Assembly (NCBI GenBank): GCA_050789255.1
Contig: JBOZRQ010000017.1
Location: forward strand, 1-64,000
DNA length: 64,000 nucleotides
Source of the DNA: JBOZRQ01 sp050789255
GTDB taxonomy: Bacteria; Bacillota; Sulfobacillia; Symbiobacteriales; Symbiobacteriaceae
Direction of reading: 5' to 3'
This document shows positions 39,965-49,281 of this stretch, one piece after another. The position numbers were made by a program, and so were the translations under genes. Each line of letters opens with the position of its first letter. Within the stretch, counting starts at the first letter, position 1. The notes beneath the pieces are model-generated. The model was not told the origin of the DNA, ran no database searches, and saw only the letters and a list, made by a program, of their open reading frames with translations.

Positions 39965-42337
39965 ATGCGCAGCGTTCTGGCTCTCTCTATGGCCGGCCTG
40001 CGCCACCGCCCGTGGCGAGCGGTGCTCACGGCCCTGGCCGTCTCGCTGGGCGCCGCCCTGATGGTCGCCCTGGCGACTGTGGTGGTCTCGCTACAGCGGG
40101 AGACCGCGCCGATGAACGCCGGATCCCAAGCTGGCGCCGATTGGGTGGTGGGCGCCAGGAACGGCCCCGTGCCCACGGCGCTTGAGCGGGAGATCGGCTC
40201 CCTGCCCGAGGTGGCCTGGGTGGCGCCCCGCACACAGGCCAGCGTGCTGGTCGACCTGCGCGGGGAGGTGGACCGAGCGCTGCTCTTTGCCATTGACCCG
40301 GAGGCCGAGGCGGGCGCCGGGCTGCTCCGCCTGGAGGCGGGGAGCCTGCCCGGTCCCGGGGCGCCGGGGGTGGCCCTTCGTGCCGATGCAGCCCGAGCAG
40401 CGGGCATCTCCCTGGGAGACCCCGTGGCCTTCTACACCCCAGATGGACGACGCATCGAGTGGCCCCTGACCGGGGTGACGGGGAAGGAGGGCGTTGGCGG
40501 GGCGGGCGGCTTTCTGGGGCTGATCGTTCACCGCGATCTGGCCACCCAGTTGGGCCTGACCGCCGAGCCGAAGCAACTCCTGGTGGGGCTAAATGAAAGG
40601 GGCCCCGCTGACTGGGCGCAGGCGCAGCGCGACCTGCTCAGTCAGTACGGGGCCGCTGCCTGGGCGCCGCCGCCGCCCTACCAGGGCCAGACCGGCGGGC
40701 AGGTGCTGCTGCTGATCTTCTCGGCCCTGGGGCCGGTGCTCAGCAGCTTCCTGATCCAAAATAGCTTTGCGATCTCGTTCCGGCAACGCCTGCACGAGCT
40801 GGCGCTCTGGCGCACCCTCGGGGCGACAAACCGCCAGGTGACCGGTGCCCTGCTCGCAGAGGGCGCCCTCCTGGGCCTTGCCGGGGGTGCCGCCGGCCTT
40901 GCGGCCGGGGTCGGGCTCAGCCGCCTCATCCTCGGCTATATCCTCGGGTTTACCAGCATTGAGGCGACCCAGTCGGTGACGTCCGTCCCGGTTGCCCTGC
41001 CGCCCTGGATGGCGCTAGCGAGCCTGGGGATTTCAGCGGCGGTCACGGTGATTTCGGCGGTGCGGCCGGCCCTGTCGGCTCGGCGGGCAAGTGCCGTCGC
41101 TGCACGGTTTCCTGCGCAGATGCCGGACCAGCCGGTCACACCACGATATACGCTGATCGCGGGGACGGTCGCCGTGCTTACGCTGATCGCTTCCCTTGCT
41201 ACGACAAAGCTGCTTTTGGCCGCCGCCCACTTCGCCGCCCTGATGGCGCTGCTGCCTGCCCTTGTGCAGGCCCTCGCCCGCCGCTTTCCTCTGCTGCCCG
41301 GGCCGTTCGGCGCCGCCGCCACGCTGGGCGGGCGCCGGATGGGAGAGTCCAGCCGCCGGGCTGTGGGCGGCGCCCGCAGCCTCATGGTCGCCATGGGCCT
41401 CCTGATCGGTTTCGGATCGATCTCTGCGGCCGCCTGGCGGGTGACCGCCGGGTCACTGGAAGCGGTCTCGGCGGATCTGCTGATTCAGGGCGGGATCACC
41501 CCCGCCGTGGAAGCGGCCCTTGCGCACACGCCCAGCGTGGCCGCCGTCGAGGTGCTCTCCCAGTTCCAGGCAGTCGTGGGACGGGAGTTGATGGACGCCT
41601 GGGCCACCGACTCCGTCGAGCCCGGAGAGGTCCTGGTGGGCAGCAAGCTAGCCCGGCAGCAGCTACTAACGCCGGGCGAGACAATGCAGGTTGGCGACGC
41701 CGCCTACCGGGTAGCCGGCACTGTCCCCGAGGACTGGGACGGCCCGTCCACCTTCTATCTGTCGACCGCGGACTCGCCTGCGCATGGGACGCCGGTGCCG
41801 GTCCAAGCGAGGCTCACCCTGAGCCCGGGCGCCCAGCCCGCGCAGGTGGCAGCGGACCTGCGCCGAGCGCTTCCAGACCATAAGGTTCAGACTGCGCAAG
41901 ACCGGTTGGAGGCCGCCCGGCAAGGGCACCGTGAGAAGCTGGGCACCTTCATGGCGATCCTGTATATCCTGGCCGGGTTCGGCGCCCTGGGTGTGATCCA
42001 GACCTCGCTGCTCACGGTCTATGAGCAGTTGCCGGAGCTCGCTTTGCTGCGGGCGGCCGGTGCGACCGTCCGCCAGACGGCCCTCACCGTATTGGTGCAG
42101 GCAGCCTTGCCCGGCCTTGCCGGCGGGGTGCTTGGCGTCGCTGGCGGCGTGCTGATCGGGTACCACCTGGTCCGGCTGTTCTCCGAGTGGCGGGGCGCCG
42201 CCCTGGAGGCGGTCGGCGGTGCGGGCTGGGCGGTGGGTCCGGTCATCGCCATGATCGCCCTGCCGTTGCTGAGTTCGCTGCCGGCGGTTCTGGCCACAGC
42301 ACGGCTTTCTGTCAGAGGCGCCCTGGGGAGCAGGTGA
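39965..42337 (+). CDS. ABC transporter permease with two FtsX domains
   Basis: 790 residues. Helix at about 17-37, large extracytoplasmic domain, first FtsX domain about 245-380 (FSALGPVLSSFLIQNSF, then LHELALWRTLGATNRQVTGAL), mid helices, second external domain, second FtsX domain about 655-785 (ELALLRAAGATVRQTALTVL). Works with the preceding ATPase as a MacB-like or lipid/peptide-resistance exporter. The start directly follows the ATPase stop (TGATATG). Its two FtsX halves flank long external domains. Confidence 0.92.
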   Translation: MRSVLALSMAGLRHRPWRAVLTALAVSLGAALMVALATVVVSLQRETAPMNAGSQAGADWVVGARNGPVPTALEREIGSLPEVAWVAPRTQASVLVDLRGEVDRALLFAIDPEAEAGAGLLRLEAGSLPGPGAPGVALRADAARAAGISLGDPVAFYTPDGRRIEWPLTGVTGKEGVGGAGGFLGLIVHRDLATQLGLTAEPKQLLVGLNERGPADWAQAQRDLLSQYGAAAWAPPPPYQGQTGGQVLLLIFSALGPVLSSFLIQNSFAISFRQRLHELALWRTLGATNRQVTGALLAEGALLGLAGGAAGLAAGVGLSRLILGYILGFTSIEATQSVTSVPVALPPWMALASLGISAAVTVISAVRPALSARRASAVAARFPAQMPDQPVTPRYTLIAGTVAVLTLIASLATTKLLLAAAHFAALMALLPALVQALARRFPLLPGPFGAAATLGGRRMGESSRRAVGGARSLMVAMGLLIGFGSISAAAWRVTAGSLEAVSADLLIQGGITPAVEAALAHTPSVAAVEVLSQFQAVVGRELMDAWATDSVEPGEVLVGSKLARQQLLTPGETMQVGDAAYRVAGTVPEDWDGPSTFYLSTADSPAHGTPVPVQARLTLSPGAQPAQVAADLRRALPDHKVQTAQDRLEAARQGHREKLGTFMAILYILAGFGALGVIQTSLLTVYEQLPELALLRAAGATVRQTALTVLVQAALPGLAGGVLGVAGGVLIGYHLVRLFSEWRGAALEAVGGAGWAVGPVIAMIALPLLSSLPAVLATARLSVRGALGSR

Positions 42338-42343
42338 GCCGGG

Positions 42344-42949
42344 TTACCCCACCTTCACTCCGTAGGCCCGGGCCACCTCCAGAGCCTGGTCGATATCCAT
42401 CCGGACCCCGGTCAACTCCAGGGCCTTGAAGTCGATGCCCTCCAGGTTGGCGCCCCGGAGGTCCGCCTTGGCGATGTTGGCCTTGGCCAGAACGGCTCCC
42501 TTCAGGTCCGCACGCCGCAGATCTGCCTTCTCCAGATTGGCGCCGTACAGGTCGGCCTCCACGAACTTGACCCCCTGCAGGTTCTGCCCCTTCAGGTCCT
42601 GGTTGCGCAGGTTGGTGTAGCTCCAGTCGCCGCCCCGCAGGGTCAGGCCGGAGAAGTTGGCATCCTCGAAGGTGGAGCCGGTCATCTTGCACTCCGTAAA
42701 GGAGGCAGCAAAGAGGTTGGCGGCGAGGAATCGCCCACCCAGGAAGGCGGAGCCCTCGTGCACCGAGCCGTTTAAGAAAGCGCCCAAGAAGTTGCACTGT
42801 TCAAAGACACAGCCCTTGGTCAGCGCCTCCTGCAGTTGGGCGCCGCCGAAGGAGCAGCGCACGAAGCGGCAGCGCTGCAGGGTGGCCTCCTTGAAGTCGG
42901 CCCCGCCAAAGTCCTCGCCCTCGAACTCCCGATCCACCCAATTGAGCAC
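42344..42949 (-). CDS. pentapeptide repeat protein
   Basis: 201 residues, almost entirely A(D/N)LXX-type repeats: FGGADFKEATLQRCRF at the start and VEADLYGANLEKADLRRADL towards the end, predicting a right-handed quadrilateral beta helix. Some members (Qnr, MfpA) mimic DNA and protect gyrase; others are structural, so no function is assigned. GTG start with GAGGG upstream. Lies tail-to-tail with the exporter permease (6 bp apart). Confidence 0.88.
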   Translation of the reverse strand: MLNWVDREFEGEDFGGADFKEATLQRCRFVRCSFGGAQLQEALTKGCVFEQCNFLGAFLNGSVHEGSAFLGGRFLAANLFAASFTECKMTGSTFEDANFSGLTLRGGDWSYTNLRNQDLKGQNLQGVKFVEADLYGANLEKADLRRADLKGAVLAKANIAKADLRGANLEGIDFKALELTGVRMDIDQALEVARAYGVKVG

Positions 42950-43042
42950 GACAAAAACCCTCTTCCAGTTATGTGAGGAGGTACTTCGGCGGTGTTAAAC
43001 CTGTCCCCTCCCGAATAGCTTCTGGCTGAGGGGGGTGAGGCC

Positions 43043-44062
43043 ATGCTCGGCCTCTTTGATCATCCAGGGATGGCTTTGGTTCGCCGCCGCACTTATGTAG
43101 CGCTTCTGGCTGCAGGCATGGCCGGGCTGATGGCATGGCTCGTCTCGGATACGGGCCTCTCCGCGACCCGGCCCGTCGTGACCGCCTTCGGGGTCGCAGC
43201 CGAACAGACCGCCCAGCAGCCGGGCCTGAAGGCGCTGACCTCGGGCGCCCACATGGACGGCTTCAGCGCCTGGTCACCCGACGGCAAGCAGCTCGCCTTC
43301 ATGCGGGACGGCCGCATCTGGCTGATGAGCGCCGCAGGGCAGGGGGCGCGGGCGCTGACCCGGCCCGATGGCGCCTGGGACGCAGCCCCGGCCTGGCGCC
43401 CGGACGGCAAGCAGATCGCCTATATCCGGCTCTTCCCGAACGAGGACCGCTCACAGATCTGGTCGATCGACCCGGAGAGCGGCAAGGAGACCAAGCTGCT
43501 GGACGAGCCCGAGGCGGTGGGGTACCTGGCCTGGGCGCCGTCCGGGGCCAACCTGTACTACACCACCGCCCAGCGGTTGATGCGGACCGAGGCGACGGGC
43601 GGCAAGCCCGCCCAGGTGATCAAGGTCAGCGGCGACTGGGAGCTGCTGGCCGGGGGCCTGGCTGTGAGCCACGACGGCAAGTCGATCGTCTTTGGGGCCG
43701 GCCCCCGCATGGACCAGGGGGTGGCCTACGACCTGTGGCGCCTCCCGCTGAACGGCAAGCAGCAGGACCCGGAGCGGCTCACCCAGGGCGGGGGGATCAT
43801 GCCCGCCTTTGACCCGCAGGATAAGCGGATCGCCTACCGCAACCCCCGGCAGTCCACCGGCCTCTACATGATGAACCTGTCCACCCATAGCACAAAGCGC
43901 TTCCTGGCCGACGCCCCCAAGACGATGTACTTCCACCCGGCCTTCTCGCCGGACGGCAAGAGCCTGGCGGTTTCCCAACTCTCCCTGGACAGCGCCGGAC
44001 AGGGACAGGAGGGCCGCTTCATCTCCCACCTGTACGTGGTGCAGGTCCCGAAGCAGGAGTAG
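43043..44062 (+). CDS. membrane-anchored TolB-like beta-propeller protein
   Basis: 339 residues. N-terminal helix at about 17-34 serves as signal or anchor, then five to six PD40/TolB-like blades with repeated WSPDGKQLAF, WRPDGKQIAY, WAPSGANLYY, VSHDGKSIVF and FSPDGKSLAV. Probably an extracytoplasmic scaffold. ATG follows GGGGGTGAGG. Alone in its direction with a YlbF-family gene behind. Confidence 0.82.
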   Translation: MLGLFDHPGMALVRRRTYVALLAAGMAGLMAWLVSDTGLSATRPVVTAFGVAAEQTAQQPGLKALTSGAHMDGFSAWSPDGKQLAFMRDGRIWLMSAAGQGARALTRPDGAWDAAPAWRPDGKQIAYIRLFPNEDRSQIWSIDPESGKETKLLDEPEAVGYLAWAPSGANLYYTTAQRLMRTEATGGKPAQVIKVSGDWELLAGGLAVSHDGKSIVFGAGPRMDQGVAYDLWRLPLNGKQQDPERLTQGGGIMPAFDPQDKRIAYRNPRQSTGLYMMNLSTHSTKRFLADAPKTMYFHPAFSPDGKSLAVSQLSLDSAGQGQEGRFISHLYVVQVPKQE

Positions 44063-44122
44063 CCGGCAAGAGGAGATTTCTCACTGAAAGCGAAGAATAA
44101 TTCGCTGGAGGTGCTAAAGCAC

Positions 44123-44470
44123 ATGGTCAACGTGCACGACTACGCACACAGCCTGGCTCGGGCGCTGAAGGACAGCCCGGAGCACAAGGCATTCACGGCG
44201 GCCAAGTCCCGGGTAAAGGGAAACTCCGCCGCCGAGGCGATGATCGAGGATTTCCACAAGAAGCAGTACGAGGCGCAGGCCCTGATGCTCCAGGGCAAGG
44301 AGCTTCCGGCCGCCCAGAAGGAGGCGATCGAGCGGCTCTACGGGGTGGTTTCGGGCCACGCTGACGTCCGCGACTTCATCATGGCCGAGCAGCGGCTGAG
44401 CATACTGCTAAACGATGTGCTGAAGATCATCGGCGATGCGGTCGACCTGCAACTGGTGCCGGGCAAATAA
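44123..44470 (+). CDS. YlbF/YmcA family protein
   Basis: 115 residues, all helical, with ALKDSPEHKAFTAAKSRVKGN, DFHKKQYEAQALMLQGKE and IMAEQRLSILLNDVLKIIGDAV, matching the YlbF/YmcA (Com_YlbF) family. In B. subtilis these form a Y-complex with YaaT that affects RNase Y, competence and sporulation. ATG 44123 has GGAGG 11 nt upstream; GTG 44111 is an alternative. Followed by a terminator. Confidence 0.85.
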   Translation: MVNVHDYAHSLARALKDSPEHKAFTAAKSRVKGNSAAEAMIEDFHKKQYEAQALMLQGKELPAAQKEAIERLYGVVSGHADVRDFIMAEQRLSILLNDVLKIIGDAVDLQLVPGK

Positions 44471-44477
44471 GAGCAAG

Positions 44478-44513
44478 AGAACCTCGTGGGCGTAATGCTC
44501 GCGAGGTTCTTCT
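44478..44513 (+). terminator. terminator after ylbF-like gene
   Basis: AGAACCTCG (44478-44486) pairs with CGAGGTTCT (44502-44510), followed by TCT; 15-nt loop with further pairing potential. Confidence 0.7.
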
Positions 44514-44611
44514 ACTGCGCCTTCGGGGTGGCGGTACCCACCGCCTCTTGTGCGCTGGGGCCGGTAGAGACGGTGAATACTACGTCTGGGACATGAGTGG
44601 AGGCAACGCTC

Positions 44612-45748
44612 GTGCGCGAGAACTTGAACATCTACGCGGTAGGGGATTTCGGCGCGAGGGACAGGTGGAACCCGGAGTTTCAAATCTCTGAGATGGGTGC
44701 CTGGCAGCTACTCGAAGCGTTGGTCAACGAACCTGGCTCGGCTCGAACAGCCGCCGACAAATGCCAGATCCCGGTCGCAACGACCGAGGCCATGCTCTCG
44801 CCGTTGGCAGACCTGGGAGTTGTGAGGCGGTCCGGGGACAATGTCAGCCTAGGGTTTGCCTGGTTCACAGCGGCTGATCAGGATGCTCTGCAGGCCCGGT
44901 CCATCCCACTGGCACGGGAGATCGCGGACCGAATCCTTGGCCGGCGCGAGGAGATTGACCGGCACCTCGGTCAGGTCCAGGCGGCCAGGTGGACCGGCCT
45001 TCCGGATCTGCGATTTGCCGTGGTGGGCTGCTTTGGTCTGGACTGGGGCGGTTTGGAGGCCCTCAAGGCGTCCGGACACCTGGTGCACGACAAGCTGCAG
45101 CCCGGCGACCGGCGCTACGTCATGTACGTGGAAGAGCCAGTGGAGATCTACCAGCAGCGGGACTACACGGGCTCGCACACCATGTGGATGAACCCGGCCT
45201 ACAGGTGGACCAGCTTCGGCGATCATTCCGGGCGCCGCTTTGGCCTGCCCGACCTTGTCTGGGCGCTGGGTGGAGCGGTGATCAGGGCCCAGCATATCCC
45301 GGAGGAGTCGCGCAACCTGCTGGGCGACTTCGTCCTGGAAGCGGTCGCAGCGCAGACGGATGTCGCCGCGGAGGCTCTGATTGAGGCTACCAAGGGCAAC
45401 TTCATCCAGCACCCGCTCCTGACAGCTGCCCATGCGCTGAGTGAGGAAGGACCCTCGGTGCCAGTCTTCGTCTGGAACGAGGATGGCGACCACATCAGCC
45501 AGGTGGTGAAGATTGTGCAGGAGGTCACCGTCGCCACGGTCTCCGCCGGGTTCGAGTCCTTGCGCGCCGACCTCGCCGCTCTGACACCCCTGCGCCACGG
45601 CGTGCCGTTCGCCGAGTGCTTCAATCCGATCTGGCACGCGGTATTCGGTCACGCCAACCGCATGCTGGCGGAGGACGGCTTCCTGGCTGATCCGGAACCG
45701 CGGCGCCCGGGGGAAGGCCGGTACCGGTGGTGGCTGACTGCATACTGA
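44612..45748 (+). CDS. unknown protein with N-terminal winged-helix-like part
   Basis: 378 residues, soluble. Residues about 20-80 look like a small winged helix (GAWQLLEALVNEPGSARTAADKCQ, MLSPLADLGVVRRSGDNVSLG). The remainder is not recognised; it contains LRFAVVGCFGLDWGGLEAL, DRRYVMYVEEPVEIYQQRDYTGSHTMW, and a conserved-looking HAVFGHANRMLAEDGFL near the end. GTG at 44612 follows GGAGG by 8 nt. A second small gene follows at 12 nt. Could be a ligand-sensing regulator; not certain. Confidence 0.65.
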   Translation: MRENLNIYAVGDFGARDRWNPEFQISEMGAWQLLEALVNEPGSARTAADKCQIPVATTEAMLSPLADLGVVRRSGDNVSLGFAWFTAADQDALQARSIPLAREIADRILGRREEIDRHLGQVQAARWTGLPDLRFAVVGCFGLDWGGLEALKASGHLVHDKLQPGDRRYVMYVEEPVEIYQQRDYTGSHTMWMNPAYRWTSFGDHSGRRFGLPDLVWALGGAVIRAQHIPEESRNLLGDFVLEAVAAQTDVAAEALIEATKGNFIQHPLLTAAHALSEEGPSVPVFVWNEDGDHISQVVKIVQEVTVATVSAGFESLRADLAALTPLRHGVPFAECFNPIWHAVFGHANRMLAEDGFLADPEPRRPGEGRYRWWLTAY

Positions 45749-45760
45749 GGAGAGATTGCC

Positions 45761-46087
45761 GTGAAACCATGGCAAGTCGATTGGAGCCGCCTGTGGTTCA
45801 ACGGTTCTGACAAGCGGTTTGAGACGCTTCGACCCAATAGCACGATCACCCAGTGGAGGGCGTTGGCCGAAGCCTTCTCCCACCAGCCGACCGCCCTGTG
45901 GATTGACGGTCAGGATCAAATCGGTCACAACGGCCAACGGGACGGTTACCTGTACGTCGTTGATGAGCCGATTGCCCCTGAAGATGTGGAGCCGGTGCCG
46001 AACTCGACCATGGCGCCCGGCCTTGAATGGAAAACGCGACGGCCGCTACGCGTGCGTATGATCGATCTGCTGCCGGTGGATCACTAG
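45761..46087 (+). CDS. unknown protein, partner of the preceding gene
   Basis: 108 residues, rich in Trp and Asp (MKPWQVDWSRLWFNGSDKRF, TALWIDGQDQIGHNGQ, DGYLYVVDEPIAPEDVEPVP). No membrane segment and no recognised family. GTG start 12 nt after the upstream stop with GAGGAGAG before it, so co-translated with the 378-residue protein. Confidence 0.6.
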   Translation: MKPWQVDWSRLWFNGSDKRFETLRPNSTITQWRALAEAFSHQPTALWIDGQDQIGHNGQRDGYLYVVDEPIAPEDVEPVPNSTMAPGLEWKTRRPLRVRMIDLLPVDH

Positions 46088-46525
46088 TGGTCAGCATAGG
46101 AAATCCATCCCGTTGAGCCCAGCGCAAGATCTGACAGAAAGAGGCCCGTGGTCCAGCCAAATCTGACGCTACCGGTGTAAAGGAAATACGGTGGGGAGGT
46201 ATCCGGGGCTCTCGATTGAACCGGATTGGTGAGGAATCGGGGCGCTATGCAGAGTTTATGAGGTCGATGCAACCGCTTTCAGTACGCGGGTGGGGTCTGA
46301 CAGGAGACAAAATCGGTCCTTTAGAGTCCTAGCGTCAGTCTTGGCGCCGAACGAGAGGAACGACCGTCAATTTTGGCAGGAGATGCTCTGTCAAAACGGG
46401 GCGGGGTATGGGTATCATGGTGGCCCCAAACAGGCTTATCCCTCCGCCGAATCCTTGACATGGCCCCAGGCCCCTGCAACGCCATGCACCAGACCGCATG
46501 CATGCACCGTCCCGCACCTGGCGGG
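46088..46525. other. gene-free region
   Basis: 438 bp of more mixed composition than the neighbours. Short frames exist on both strands but none looks like protein. The palindrome-like GCATGCATGC near 46498 and CCTGG/CCAGG arms near 46520-46540 are the only visible structures. No tRNA or terminator with T-run recognised. Confidence 0.5.
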
Positions 46526-47395
46526 TTATTGCCCAGGGGTGGTCTTGCTTTCATGCAGCTTAACCATCATCGCTGCCGCATCGGCCCGGGAGACGAAGAG
46601 ACCGGGACCCCTAGCGGTCCCAGCTCCGCCAGCCTTCTCCAGCAGCCGCAGGGCTTCATCCCAGTCCACCGGCCGGTCCTCGGGCTGCTGGGACTCGGGG
46701 ATCCAGCCGTGCCCCTTCGCCGCCGTGAACCAGGGGTCGCTCCAGTGGGCGCCCGGTTCACCGGGCTCCAGCCCCACGGTCTGAACGAGGAGCTTGATGA
46801 ACTCCGCATACGTAACGGGATGATCCGGGCGGAAGGTGCCGTCTGGATATCCGATGATGAGCCCCAGGCGGGCGGCCTTGCGCACAAGGTCCGCCGACGG
46901 GTATTGGGCGATGTCGGTGAAGTCGCCAACGCGGTAGAGGACTTGGACTACGATCGGGTTCACCGTCCCGGTCTGAACCTCGACAGTGTACAACCCTTCC
47001 CCCGTCTGAAGCGAGCTATCCAGATAAAGATTTGCTTCCTCCGACGCGCCAGGTGCGAGCACGTGCGTCGAGAAAGAGGCCGTACAGAAGCTGATGCCGT
47101 GCTGTCTGAACCCCTCCTTGACGCCCGTGGGGGAGATCCGTTGGGCCCAGACCAGTTGCCTGCATCCATTTGGCGAACGGAAATGCTGGGGACGATCGCC
47201 GGTGTTCGTCACAGTTACCTTGACGTCCACGAAGTCCGCAGTCGGATACAAGCCCTGGCCCATGGTGGCCGTTACAGTCAGGCCGTCCACCGTCACCCGG
47301 CCAGTCTTGAACGACGGCGGGGCGTCGGCCATAGCAATGGAACCCAGCAGCATAACCAGCAGCACAGCAGCGATGAGCCCGCGTCTGTACACCAC
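46526..47395 (-). CDS. secreted protein with BsuPI-like and SLH domains
   Basis: 289 residues. Signal peptide of about 25 residues (RRGLIAAVLLVMLLGSIAMADA). A BsuPI (proteinase-inhibitor-like) domain about 30-150: VDVKVTVTNTGDRPQHF, LAPGASEEANLYL, GEGLYTVEVQTG. Then SLH motifs: FTDIAQYPSADLVRKAARLG with GYPDGTFRPDHPVTYAEF, and a weaker second copy. It is expected on the cell surface bound to secondary wall polymers. GTG at 47395 with AAAGGGAGG 6 nt upstream. Confidence 0.82.
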   Translation of the reverse strand: MVYRRGLIAAVLLVMLLGSIAMADAPPSFKTGRVTVDGLTVTATMGQGLYPTADFVDVKVTVTNTGDRPQHFRSPNGCRQLVWAQRISPTGVKEGFRQHGISFCTASFSTHVLAPGASEEANLYLDSSLQTGEGLYTVEVQTGTVNPIVVQVLYRVGDFTDIAQYPSADLVRKAARLGLIIGYPDGTFRPDHPVTYAEFIKLLVQTVGLEPGEPGAHWSDPWFTAAKGHGWIPESQQPEDRPVDWDEALRLLEKAGGAGTARGPGLFVSRADAAAMMVKLHESKTTPGQ

Positions 47396-47543
47396 ACCGC
47401 GCCTCCCTTTGTTGCATCTATCGTTAATATACAAAACAATCGAGCGTAAGTCGATGATTTGCCTGGATGGACGTGCATCTTCCCACGTTCACATGTATAA
47501 TGGACAAGTTGACTTATCGGATGAAGGAGTTTTGATAAGAAGC

Positions 47544-49154
47544 ATGATCACGGTGACCAACGTCAGTCTGCGTTATGGCGACCGCAAGCTGTTCGAAGAC
47601 GTAAACATCAAGTTCACCCCTGGCAACTGCTACGGCCTGATCGGAGCGAACGGGGCCGGCAAGTCGACCTTCCTGAAGATCCTGTCCGGCGAGGTTGAGG
47701 CGCAGACCGGCGAGGTGGCCATCACCCCGGGCGAGCGCCTGGCGGTGCTGAAGCAGAACCACTTCGCCTACGACGAGTTCACGGTGCTCCAGACCGTCAT
47801 CATGGGCCACACCCGCCTCTACGAGGTGATGCAGGCCAAGGACGCCATCTACCTGAAGCCCGACTTCACCGATGAGGACGGCCTGCGCGCCGCCGAGCTG
47901 GAGGGTGAGTTCGCCGAGCTGAACGGCTGGGAGGCCGAGTCGGACGCCGCGATCCTGCTCAACGGCCTCGGCGTCGGCACCGAGCTGCACGACAAGCTGA
48001 TGGCGGACCTCTCCGGCGCTGAGAAGGTCAAGGTCCTCTTGGCCCAGGCGCTCTTCGGCAAGCCCGACATCCTGCTGCTCGACGAGCCCACCAACCACCT
48101 GGACCTGGCGGCCGTGGAGTGGCTTGAGGAGTTCCTCATCAACTTCGAGAACACCGTCATCGTCGTCTCCCACGACCGGCACTTCCTGAACAAGGTCTGC
48201 ACCCACATGGCGGACCTGGACTTCGGCCGGATTCAGCTCTACGTGGGCAACTACGACTTCTGGTACGAGTCCAGCCAGCTGGCCCTGCGCCTCGCCTCGG
48301 AGGCGAACAAGAAGAAGGAAGAGAAGATCAAGGACCTCCAGAACTTCATCGCACGCTTCAGCGCCAACGCCTCCAAGTCCCGGCAGGCGACCTCCCGCAA
48401 GAAGCTGCTGGAGAAGATCACGCTGGACGACATTCGCCCCTCCACGCGCAAGTACCCCTTCGTCCACTTCGCCATCGAGCGCGAGATCGGCAACGAGCTG
48501 CTGCGGGTCGACGGCCTCACCAAGACCATCGACGGCGTGAAGGTGCTGGATAACCTCACCTTCGTGATGAACAAGGATGACAAAATTGCCTTCGTCGGCA
48601 CCAATGAACTCGCCGTCACCACGCTATTCAAGATCCTGATGGGCGAGATGGAGGCCGACAGCGGCAGCTTCAAGTGGGGCACCACCACCTCGCAGGCCTA
48701 CTTCCCCAAGGACAACACCGGCTACTTCGACAACGAGGAGCTCAACCTGATTGAGTGGCTACGCCAGTTCTCGCCCAAGGACCAGACCGAGTCCTTCCTG
48801 CGGGGCTACCTGGGCCGCATGCTCTTCTCGGGTGATGAGGTGCTGAAAAAGTCCACGGTGCTCTCGGGCGGCGAGAAGGTGCGCTGCATGCTCGCCCGCA
48901 TGATGCTCCGGGGCGCCAACGTGCTGATCCTTGACGAGCCGACCAACCACCTGGACCTGGAGTCGATCCAGGCGCTGAACAATGGGCTGACGAACTACAA
49001 GGGCTCCCTGCTGTTCAGGTCCCACGACCACCAGTTCGTGCAGACCGTCGCCAACCGGATCATGGAGTTCACGCCGTACGGCCTCGTCGACAAGCAGATG
49101 ACCTACGACGAATACCTGGAGAGCCAGCTGCGCACGCAGCGTGCGGCTGTGTAA
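47544..49154 (+). CDS. ABC-F family ATPase (YkpA/YbiT-like)
   Basis: 536 residues, two ATPase domains, no membrane part. Domain 1: Walker A GANGAGKST (34-42), signature LSGAEKVKVLLA, Walker B ILLLDEPTNHLDL. A charged linker about 240-292 (EANKKKEEKIKDLQNF) would reach toward the ribosomal P-site. Domain 2: the Walker A position reads GTNELAVTT (352-360), without the Lys, while LSGGEKVRCMLARMM and LILDEPTNHLDLES are intact. ABC-F proteins act on the ribosome in translation or antibiotic protection. ATG chosen from family N-terminus; AAGGAG lies 14 nt upstream. Confidence 0.9.
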   Translation: MITVTNVSLRYGDRKLFEDVNIKFTPGNCYGLIGANGAGKSTFLKILSGEVEAQTGEVAITPGERLAVLKQNHFAYDEFTVLQTVIMGHTRLYEVMQAKDAIYLKPDFTDEDGLRAAELEGEFAELNGWEAESDAAILLNGLGVGTELHDKLMADLSGAEKVKVLLAQALFGKPDILLLDEPTNHLDLAAVEWLEEFLINFENTVIVVSHDRHFLNKVCTHMADLDFGRIQLYVGNYDFWYESSQLALRLASEANKKKEEKIKDLQNFIARFSANASKSRQATSRKKLLEKITLDDIRPSTRKYPFVHFAIEREIGNELLRVDGLTKTIDGVKVLDNLTFVMNKDDKIAFVGTNELAVTTLFKILMGEMEADSGSFKWGTTTSQAYFPKDNTGYFDNEELNLIEWLRQFSPKDQTESFLRGYLGRMLFSGDEVLKKSTVLSGGEKVRCMLARMMLRGANVLILDEPTNHLDLESIQALNNGLTNYKGSLLFRSHDHQFVQTVANRIMEFTPYGLVDKQMTYDEYLESQLRTQRAAV

Positions 49155-49167
49155 CGTGCGACTGCAT

Positions 49168-49201
49168 AAGCCCCGTACTACAAAAAGTAGTGCGGGGCTT
49201 T
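49168..49201 (+). terminator. terminator after ABC-F gene
   Basis: AAGCCCCGTACTAC and GTAGTGCGGGGCTT(T) pair around AAAAA (one A.G position), ending in three T. Confidence 0.9.
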
Positions 49202-49211
49202 CAGTTTATTC

Positions 49212-49266
49212 TTGACGGTCTCCAGTTCGCTCACTAAAGTTAAGGTGATCCCTTAATTTTAGTGAG
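49212..49266 (+). promoter_or_regulatory. promoter with overlapping 16-bp inverted repeat
   Basis: TTGACG (49212-49217), 17 bp, TAAAGT (49235-49240). An inverted repeat, 49230-49245 against 49251-49266, begins CTCACTAAA and ends TTTAGTGAG with one G.T and a 5-bp centre TGATC; it covers the -10 and start region and ends just before the ribosome binding site. Operator or leader hairpin. Confidence 0.7.
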
Positions 49267-49281
49267 AGCGGGATTGAAATC

